DNA of 64,000 bases, from NCBI RefSeq assembly GCF_900091475.1, contig NZ_FMIB01000002.1:6324001-6388000 (forward strand), read 5' to 3'. The notes under the pieces were generated by a model. That model saw nothing but the letters and a program-made list of their open reading frames with translations. It ran no database searches and had not been told where the DNA came from. Below are positions 54,685 to 61,201 of the stretch, piece by piece. The first letter of the stretch is position 1. Each line of letters starts with the position of its first letter. The DNA is from Micromonospora chersina. GTDB lineage: Bacteria > Actinomycetota > Actinomycetes > Mycobacteriales > Micromonosporaceae. The position numbers were made by a program, and so were the translations under genes.

Positions 54685-55875
54685 TCAGCGGACCAGGGCC
54701 TGCCGTTCCCGCTGCCGGGGCAGCGCGTCGACCAGCGCCCCGGTCGCCACGTCGGCCACGAAGGCGTCGATGGTCTCCCGGGTGACGCCGGGCATGCAGA
54801 TCAGGTGGCTGCGGCCGGCGCTGCTGGCCAGCACCCACTTCGCGGTCACGGCCGGGGACGGGGTGGGGAAGACCACGGTGAAGGCGTGCTCGTGCCGCCA
54901 CGCCGGCCAGCCCACCTCGTTGAGCCGCTCCACCGCGTACGCGGCCAGCTCGCGGGCCCGCTCGGCGCGCTCCCGCAGGCCGTCGTGGCCGAGGCTGCGG
55001 ATCGCGTACCAGAGCAGCAGCGCCGGGTGGCCGCTGCGGGAGCCGCTGATCGTGGTGTCCACCGTGCCGGTGTAGTTGGGGGACTGGGCGAGCTGCTGCT
55101 GGAGGGTGCGGCGGGTCAGCACCACCCCGCACGGCACCGGCGTGCCGAGGAACTTGTAGCCGGAGATGGAGATGCTGTCCACGGTGGCGTCGAGCCGTAG
55201 CGTGGTCCGCCCGTCGGCCAGCGCCAGCGGGACCCCGGCCAGAGCGCCGTCGACGTGCAGGTGGTGGCGGACCGGCGTGCGGGCGAGCAGGCGCCGGATC
55301 CGCGGCACGTCGTCGGCGGCCTCGGTCATCGTGGTGCCGCAGGTGGCCACCACGATGGCCGGCCGGTCCCGGTGCCGGTCGACCATCCGGGCCAGGTCGT
55401 CGTAGTCCATCTCGCCGCGCTCGTCGGTGCGGACCACCACCGAGTCCAGGCCGAGGATGTCGACGCACTTGGGCAGCGAGTAGTGGGCGTCGGCGGAGTG
55501 GTAGAGCAGCGCCCTGGGGAACCGGGCCCGGGCCAGGTAGAGCGCGTAGAGGTTGCCCTCGGTGCCGCCCGAGGTGAGGTAGCCCCAGCGGTCGTCGACA
55601 GGCGCCTGGAACAGGTCGGCGAACCAGTCCAGCACCTCCCGCTCGTAGCGCTTCGTGTGGTTGGCGCCGGCCGGATCGGTCCACGGGTCACCGATGTTGT
55701 TCAGCAACGAGCCGAACAACGGCGCCAGCGGGCTGTAGTCGATGTCGGTGGCGACGGGGAAACCCACGTGCGTCTCCCGGCCGGCCACCGCGGCCGAACG
55801 GACCGCCGCGAGTTCGGCGAGGAGTTCCTCGGGACGGGTGACGGAACCGTCACGGCCTGGGTCGGCTGACAACAC
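54685..55875 (-). CDS. Histidine decarboxylase-like PLP enzyme
   Basis: A 396-residue group II PLP decarboxylase. The phosphate-binding YLTSGGTEGNLYAL, the stacking-residue region SADAHYSLPKC, the Asp in HLHVDGALAGVP and the PLP lysine in SISGYKFLGTP match bacterial histidine decarboxylases. The reaction would be histidine to histamine; related amino-acid substrates are possible. The GTG at 55875 follows GGGAGC. Confidence 0.87.
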   Translation of the reverse strand: MLSADPGRDGSVTRPEELLAELAAVRSAAVAGRETHVGFPVATDIDYSPLAPLFGSLLNNIGDPWTDPAGANHTKRYEREVLDWFADLFQAPVDDRWGYLTSGGTEGNLYALYLARARFPRALLYHSADAHYSLPKCVDILGLDSVVVRTDERGEMDYDDLARMVDRHRDRPAIVVATCGTTMTEAADDVPRIRRLLARTPVRHHLHVDGALAGVPLALADGRTTLRLDATVDSISISGYKFLGTPVPCGVVLTRRTLQQQLAQSPNYTGTVDTTISGSRSGHPALLLWYAIRSLGHDGLRERAERARELAAYAVERLNEVGWPAWRHEHAFTVVFPTPSPAVTAKWVLASSAGRSHLICMPGVTRETIDAFVADVATGALVDALPRQRERQALVR

Positions 55876-55949
55876 GGCGCTCCCTCGTCGTCACGGTGCA
55901 CAGCGCACAGAGTGGACCATGAGTCACGGAGAGCGGGCAAGCGTTACGA

Positions 55950-55964
55950 AATTGGCCACCAATT
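55950..55964. promoter_or_regulatory. AATTGG-CCA-CCAATT palindrome
   Basis: A perfect 6-3-6 inverted repeat in the 277-bp divergent gap between the decarboxylase and the low-complexity protein gene, in a locally AT-rich stretch. It could be an operator; the regulator is unknown. I assigned no promoter in this gap. Confidence 0.4.
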
Positions 55965-56152
55965 GTCCATAATCGACGTACTGATCGGGCGATATCCGCT
56001 GGTCATCCGGCCTGTGGCACCGCCGCCCGGCGACACCGACTGAGCGCGCAGTCAGCTTTGAGCACCCCAGAGAGTGCTCGCGGACAGTTGATAACGCGTG
56101 CACTCAGTGAAATCATCGGCCGGGCGAATTCCCGCTAGCCAGGAGCTGCCAC

Positions 56153-57742
56153 GTGTCGCATGAACACCGGTCGCCGCTGCCGCGTCCGTCCTATGAGGAC
56201 CCGCGCGACGGCGCCCCCGACCGGCCGGCGTACCCGCCGGCGCCGCCGGTCCGGCCGCCCGCCCGGTGGGGGAGCCACCGGCTCTCCGGTGGCGTGCCGG
56301 CCCCGGGCGGGCCCGGCCACGGCGTCCCGGCGAGCCCGGCCCCCGGCGCTCCCGCCGCACCGGCGCACGGCCACGGCGTCCCGGGCGGCGCCGGTGGCTT
56401 CGGTGCTCCGCCCGCTCCCGGCTACCCCGACCCGGTCGGCGGCGGGTTCGGCCCGACGCACGGCACCCCGGCGGCGCCCGGCGGCTTCGGTGCCGCGGCG
56501 GCACCTGGTGGCTTCGGTGCCGCGGCGGCACCGGGTGGCTTCGGCGCCCTGGCGGCACCGGGTGGCCCGGCGGCGCCCGCTGGTTTCGGCGGCCCGGCCT
56601 CCGCACCCCCGTTCGCCCCGCCGGAGCCCCCGGGCCCCGGCACCGCCTCCCGCTGGTCCGGGCTGGGCACCGCGACGCCGGGCTACGGGGCCCCTGCGGC
56701 GCCGGCCTACGAGGCACCCGCGACGCCGGGCTACGGGGCCCCTGCGGCGCCCGGCTACGGGGCCCCTGCGGCGCAGGGCTACGAGGCCCCCGCGGCGCCG
56801 GCCTACGGGGCCCCTCCGGCGCCGGGCTACGGCGCCCCCACCTCGGCACGCCCGGGAACGCCGGGCAGCTACGGCGCACCTGACACCCCCGGCTACGGCG
56901 CCCCGGACAGCCCCGGCTACGGCGTGTCGGGTACCCCCGGCTACGGCGCACGGGACACCCCCGGCTACGGCGCCGCCGGGCCGGCTCCGGCGAGCTGGTC
57001 GGGGGCCGACGCGTCCGAGGCGAGCGCCGACGGGTACTCGAACCAGGCCGTCTACCACCAGATCCGGCAGGCCGTGGTGCACCGGGTGCAGTACGCGAAC
57101 GCGCTGCACGCCTCGCACTACTGGGACCTGCGCCGGACCAAGCCGGTCGGGCCGCACGCCCTGGTGTTCCTCTACGCCTGCCTGGACCCCCGGTTCGCCG
57201 ACCCGCGCCGGCCCTACTACGAGATCAAGGCGGCCTCCCGCCTGTTCCGCGACGGCAGCGAGGTGCAGGACCTGCCGGCGCTGCTCGCCGAGCTGTGCGA
57301 GATCGCCGAGGGCTACCTGGCGGACGGCGGGATCTTCGACCCGGTGGCCCAGATGACCCAGGCCGGCGAGCCGATGCCGGCCGAAGCGCGCTACGTCGGG
57401 GTCTCCGTGTCGACCCTGCTCGGCACCGGCGACGAGACCGGCGACGCGCCGCCCGGCGCCGGCGGGATGGGCATCCCCGGTCGCAACCTGGTGGTCATGT
57501 CCGACGACAACCTGCTGGTGGTCGAGCGCCCGGCACGGGCGCACGAGCAGGTCGTGGTGCACTCCACCTGCCCGCACTACAGCGGCGGGGGCGTGGAGTA
57601 CCGCAGCTGGCTCCCGCTCAGCCCGGAGCACCAGGTCCACCCGGCCTGGCGCTGGTTGCAGCACCTCAACCAGCTGGTGATGACCGGGCAGGAGCGCAAG
57701 GCCGCGATGGCGGGCACGGTCGCCGGCCGGCGCCGGCGCTGA
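56153..57742 (+). CDS. Low-complexity YG-repeat protein with conserved C-terminal domain
   Basis: A 529-residue protein. Residues 1 to about 285 are Pro/Gly/Ala/Tyr-rich, first as APGGFGAA repeats and then as ten or more PGYGAP-type repeats, probably intrinsically disordered. The C-terminal ~240 residues (from SNQAVYHQIRQAVVHRVQYAN) are compositionally normal and look folded, but I do not recognise the domain. A good AGGAG is 7 bases from the GTG. It is followed by a terminator. Confidence 0.75.
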   Translation: MSHEHRSPLPRPSYEDPRDGAPDRPAYPPAPPVRPPARWGSHRLSGGVPAPGGPGHGVPASPAPGAPAAPAHGHGVPGGAGGFGAPPAPGYPDPVGGGFGPTHGTPAAPGGFGAAAAPGGFGAAAAPGGFGALAAPGGPAAPAGFGGPASAPPFAPPEPPGPGTASRWSGLGTATPGYGAPAAPAYEAPATPGYGAPAAPGYGAPAAQGYEAPAAPAYGAPPAPGYGAPTSARPGTPGSYGAPDTPGYGAPDSPGYGVSGTPGYGARDTPGYGAAGPAPASWSGADASEASADGYSNQAVYHQIRQAVVHRVQYANALHASHYWDLRRTKPVGPHALVFLYACLDPRFADPRRPYYEIKAASRLFRDGSEVQDLPALLAELCEIAEGYLADGGIFDPVAQMTQAGEPMPAEARYVGVSVSTLLGTGDETGDAPPGAGGMGIPGRNLVVMSDDNLLVVERPARAHEQVVVHSTCPHYSGGGVEYRSWLPLSPEHQVHPAWRWLQHLNQLVMTGQERKAAMAGTVAGRRRR

Positions 57743-57748
57743 ACAGGC

Positions 57749-57784
57749 CGACGCCCGCCCCCGGCTGTTCGGGGGCGGGCGTCG
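57749..57784. terminator. Terminator between the low-complexity protein and the APC permease
   Basis: A 15-bp perfect stem beginning CGACGCCCGCCCCCG (arms 57749-57763 and 57770-57784) with a 6-base loop, positioned between convergent stops. Confidence 0.85.
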
Positions 57785-57798
57785 CGGGTCCGGGCCGC

Positions 57799-59259
57799 CT
57801 ACAGGGAGCGGCCGACCAGGTCCTGCTCGATGACCGCGAGCGGGCGCGGCTGGCCCTGCCCGACGTTCTCCAGCACCTCGGGGCGGGTGGCCCGGATGAC
57901 CGCCGCCCAGACCAGCCCCACCGCCGCGGCGGCCGCCACCGCGCCGGGGACCAGCCACTTCGTGGTGGACTCCGGTGGCGCGCCGAGCACGGCGGAGAGG
58001 TTGACAAGCGTGGTGAGCAGGGCCGCGCCGACCAGCGCCGCACCGATGGCCGGCGCGACCGCGCGCTGCCACGTGCTCTCGTCGCCACCGCCGCCCCGGC
58101 GGAAGAAGGCGATCGCGGCGATCGAGGTGACCGCCATCATGAGCAGCACCGCGATGGCGGCGACGCCGGAGAGCCAGCTGAACATGATGGCGACCGGGTC
58201 GGCGCCGGTGAGCGCGAAGACCAGGATGACCGGCAGGGCGATCGCGGACTGGAGCACCGAGCCGGCCACGGGCGCGCCACCCCGGCCGACCCGCTCGAAC
58301 ACCGCCGGCAGCACCCGCTCCCGGCCGAGGCTGAAGGCGTACCGGGCGATCGAGTTGTGGAAGCTGATCATCGCGGCGAAGACGCTTGTCACCACCAGGA
58401 TGGTGGCGACGCTGCCGAGCACGGGACTGGCGTTCGCCTCCAGGATCGAGAACGGCAGCCCGGCGTTCGGGTCGCGGGACCTGTCGACGACCTGGTCCGG
58501 GCCCACGGCCACGGCCATGGCCCAGGCGGCGAGCGCGTAGAGGACGCCCAGCAGGATCAGCGCGGAGTAGGCCGCCCGGGACACGGCCTGCGGCGACCGG
58601 GACTCCTCGGAGTAGACGGCGGCCGACTCGTAGCCCACGAACGAGGCCGCGCAGAAGGCGACCACGCCGCCGATGCCGGGGACCAGCAGGTTGCCGGGGT
58701 CCAGGGGCGCGAAGCTCACCGCACCGCCGGCCGGGTGGGTGAACGAGGTGAGCACGAAGAGCAGGATGACCGTGACCTCGACGGCCAGCACCGCGCCGAG
58801 CAGGCCGACGCTGATCCGCGCCTTCAGCACGCCGACCAGGGCGACCCCGGCCCAGGCGAGCAGCGCCCAGGCCCACCAGGCCCCGCCGAGGCTGCCGGCG
58901 ACGACGGCGCCGAGCAGCCCGTACAGGCAGATCTGGATGGCGTTGTAGCCGAGCAGCACGACCGGCGCGGCCACCACGCCCCAGAACCGCCCGAAGCCGG
59001 CCGCCAGTGCCGCGTAGAAGACGCCGGCGCTGGAGACGTAGCGGGCCATGGCCAGGTAGCCGACGGAGAAGAAGAACAGGGCGGCGGCGATCACGAGGAA
59101 GCCGAGCGGGGTGCCGGTGACGCCGGTCGAGGCGTACGTGGCGACGATCGCGCCGGCGAGCACGGCCATCGGGGAGGAGGCGGTGGCGCTGAACACCAAC
59201 AGGGCGCCGGTGCCGAGGGACTTGCGGATGAGCCCGGTTGGCGCGCTGGCAATCTGCAT
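57799..59259 (-). CDS. APC-superfamily amino acid permease
   Basis: A 486-residue membrane protein with about 12 hydrophobic segments and APC hallmarks: GTGALLVFSATASSPMAVLA near the N-terminus and the later FAAMISFHNSIARYAFSLGRE. The substrate is unknown. The ATG at 59259 has GGAGC 9 bases upstream; the frame upstream of it is not needed for the first helix. Confidence 0.9.
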   Translation of the reverse strand: MQIASAPTGLIRKSLGTGALLVFSATASSPMAVLAGAIVATYASTGVTGTPLGFLVIAAALFFFSVGYLAMARYVSSAGVFYAALAAGFGRFWGVVAAPVVLLGYNAIQICLYGLLGAVVAGSLGGAWWAWALLAWAGVALVGVLKARISVGLLGAVLAVEVTVILLFVLTSFTHPAGGAVSFAPLDPGNLLVPGIGGVVAFCAASFVGYESAAVYSEESRSPQAVSRAAYSALILLGVLYALAAWAMAVAVGPDQVVDRSRDPNAGLPFSILEANASPVLGSVATILVVTSVFAAMISFHNSIARYAFSLGRERVLPAVFERVGRGGAPVAGSVLQSAIALPVILVFALTGADPVAIMFSWLSGVAAIAVLLMMAVTSIAAIAFFRRGGGGDESTWQRAVAPAIGAALVGAALLTTLVNLSAVLGAPPESTTKWLVPGAVAAAAAVGLVWAAVIRATRPEVLENVGQGQPRPLAVIEQDLVGRSL

Positions 59260-59599
59260 GGAGCTGCTCCGAGTGGGGGAGGGAGGGGTTGTCGGGGCGG
59301 GTATCCGTCGGGGCGGCTCTCCATGATGGACAGTGCGGGCGGATGTGCGCGTCCTTGCCCGGATCTGAGCCATTTAGGAGCTCCGATAGCTGAGCCCGGA
59401 CAGCGTAGCCGACGACGCGGTGCGACGTGTCGGGTGCACGTCGTGTCCGTGGGTCGGCCGGCGGGGCCCGATCCGCCGCGCATGATCGTCCGTTCCGCGT
59501 GTCGCGGATGCCCGGACGGTCGGATCCGCCCCCGTGCGCTGCGGGACGCGACGCACCATGACTACGCTGGCGCGTCGGGTACCACGAGGGGGGCATGTG
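59260..59599. other. Divergent intergenic region between permease and CBM2-like gene
   Basis: A 340-bp gap that must contain both promoters. It holds a 7-bp inverted repeat (59423-59429 and 59437-59443) and a TACGCT at about 59573 that could be a -10 for the plus-strand gene. No gene is supported. Confidence 0.5.
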
Positions 59600-60271
59600 A
59601 TGAGCGGCGAGCCAGCCGAGCCGGCCGAGGCGCCGGCGGCGCCTCGGGTGCTCGCATCGGTGCCGTGGATCGTGGTGCTGCTCGGCGTCGGCCTGATCGC
59701 CGGCCTGCTGGTGATCGCCCTGCTGTCCCTGCGCGGGGAAGAACGCCAGCCGGTGCCGGCGCCCGCCCCGCCGATGTACCTGCCGACCCTCGGCGTGGAC
59801 GTCCCCACCACCGCGCCCCCGACGGGCGGCGCCACCGGCACGCCCACCGGGTCGGCGACACCGTCGCCCAGCGCGACCGCCTCGCCCTCGGCCGACGCGT
59901 CCCGGTCGGCGACGCCGAGGCCCAGCACCTCGACGCGGGCGGTCGCCCGGGGTGCGGTGACCGCGCGGTACGAGGCCACCGCGAGTGACCGCGACGGGTT
60001 CGAGGCCCGGCTGACCGTGGTCAACGGCTCGGGCGGCGGTCAGAGCTGGGAGGTGCACCTGCTCTTCACCGGCAACGTGAAGTCCATCGAGGCGTCGTCC
60101 ACCTCCGGGGTGTCGGTCAGCACCCAGGGCAGCGGGGTGTTCGTGCTGCGCGGCACCGGGCCGCTGCCGGCCGGGCAGACGGCCACGGTGCGGATGCGGT
60201 TCGACCGCACGGGCGCCGGTGACGAGCCGGGCCAGTGCACTGTCAACGGCGCGGACTGTGTGATCGGCTGA
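59600..60271 (+). CDS. Membrane-anchored CBM2-like (cellulose-binding domain) protein, copy 1
   Basis: A 223-residue protein with an N-terminal membrane helix (ASVPWIVVLLGVGLIAGLLV), a Ser/Thr/Pro-rich linker and a C-terminal beta domain. The domain (FEARLTVVNGSGGGQSWEVH, ending CTVNGADC) resembles CBM2 cellulose-binding modules, though fewer aromatic residues are present than in binding members. The next gene is a paralogue with the same architecture. Confidence 0.75.
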   Translation: MSGEPAEPAEAPAAPRVLASVPWIVVLLGVGLIAGLLVIALLSLRGEERQPVPAPAPPMYLPTLGVDVPTTAPPTGGATGTPTGSATPSPSATASPSADASRSATPRPSTSTRAVARGAVTARYEATASDRDGFEARLTVVNGSGGGQSWEVHLLFTGNVKSIEASSTSGVSVSTQGSGVFVLRGTGPLPAGQTATVRMRFDRTGAGDEPGQCTVNGADCVIG

Positions 60272-60356
60272 GGCGGCAACCGGCCGCGGGTCCACCGAGC
60301 GGGCGACGCTCGCGATCGTTACCCTCGCCCGAAGGGGGGACCGACAGGGGAGGGGC

Positions 60357-61049
60357 ATGTCCGGCACACGACGCGTACGCCCGTCACCCGGCGCCGCCAT
60401 CGCCTCCTCGCCCTGGATCATCGTCTCCATCGGCGTGATCGTCATGGTGGTCCTGCTGGTCGTGGCGCTCGGTTCGGTGCGCGGGCGGCGGACGTTCGCC
60501 GAGGCCCCGCCGCCGGCCCCGACGATGTCGCTGCCCGAGTTGCCGGCCACCACCCCCGCCGCCTCCACCACCCCCGGCCAGGTCGCCCGGCCGCCCACGT
60601 CCGCCGCCGGGCCGGTGGTCCCCGGGCTCTCCCCCCGGTCGACCGTGCTGTCCGCCCGGCCCACGCCGAGCCCGTCGGCCGGCACCGGCACGGCCCGCCC
60701 CGGCGGCCCGCCCGCGCCCGCGCCGCCCGCCCCGCCGGTGACCGGCCGGTACGGGGTGGTGAGCAGCTTCGACGGCGGCTTCATAGGTGAGGTGCGGCTG
60801 GTCAACACCGCCGGCACGGCGCGCGGCTGGACGGTGCGGCTGACCTTCCCGCGCGGCCGTTTCGTGACCGCCTGGGTGAGCGGCGCCGAGCAGGGCAGCG
60901 GCGACTTCACCGACGGCGTCTTCACCTACCGCAGCGGAGTGGCCCTGGCGCCCGGGGCGTCGGTGGCGCTCCAGTTCCACTTCGAGCAGACGGGTACGAC
61001 CCAGCCCACGAGCTGCGCGGTCGACGGCGCCGCCTGCTCCGGGCTCTGA
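60357..61049 (+). CDS. Membrane-anchored CBM2-like protein, copy 2
   Basis: A 230-residue paralogue of the preceding gene: membrane helix (WIIVSIGVIVMVVLLVVALG), Pro/Ser/Thr linker and CBM2-like domain (GFIGEVRLVNTAGTARGWTV, ending SCAVDGAACSGL). The C-terminal cysteine pair matches copy 1, which suggests a disulfide in the exported domain. Confidence 0.75.
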   Translation: MSGTRRVRPSPGAAIASSPWIIVSIGVIVMVVLLVVALGSVRGRRTFAEAPPPAPTMSLPELPATTPAASTTPGQVARPPTSAAGPVVPGLSPRSTVLSARPTPSPSAGTGTARPGGPPAPAPPAPPVTGRYGVVSSFDGGFIGEVRLVNTAGTARGWTVRLTFPRGRFVTAWVSGAEQGSGDFTDGVFTYRSGVALAPGASVALQFHFEQTGTTQPTSCAVDGAACSGL

Positions 61050-61117
61050 TCCCCGACCTCCCGGCGGCACCCTCGGTGACGGCACGCGCTGCCGTGTTTC
61101 GCAAGACGACTGCTTTG

Positions 61118-61145
61118 TTGCGACTTCGTTTGCAAGGTATTGCAG
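61118..61145. promoter_or_regulatory. TTGCAA-like direct repeats upstream of the amylase
   Basis: TTGCGA (61118), TTGCAA (61130) and TTGCAG (61140) are spaced 12 and 10 bases apart on one face of the helix, within 85 bases of the start. Similar direct repeats lie before maltose-regulated alpha-amylase genes in Streptomyces, where a LacI-family repressor acts. Proposed by analogy only. Confidence 0.4.
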
Positions 61146-61201
61146 AATGTTTCGGCGGGAGCTAGCGTGCGGGCGAATCAGCGACCAGAGAAAGGCCGTC
61201 G

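Noticed and set aside
56135..60925. 1596-codon minus-strand frame
   Set aside because: It runs antisense through several recognised genes, has no start context, and gives Arg/Gly/Pro-rich translation.
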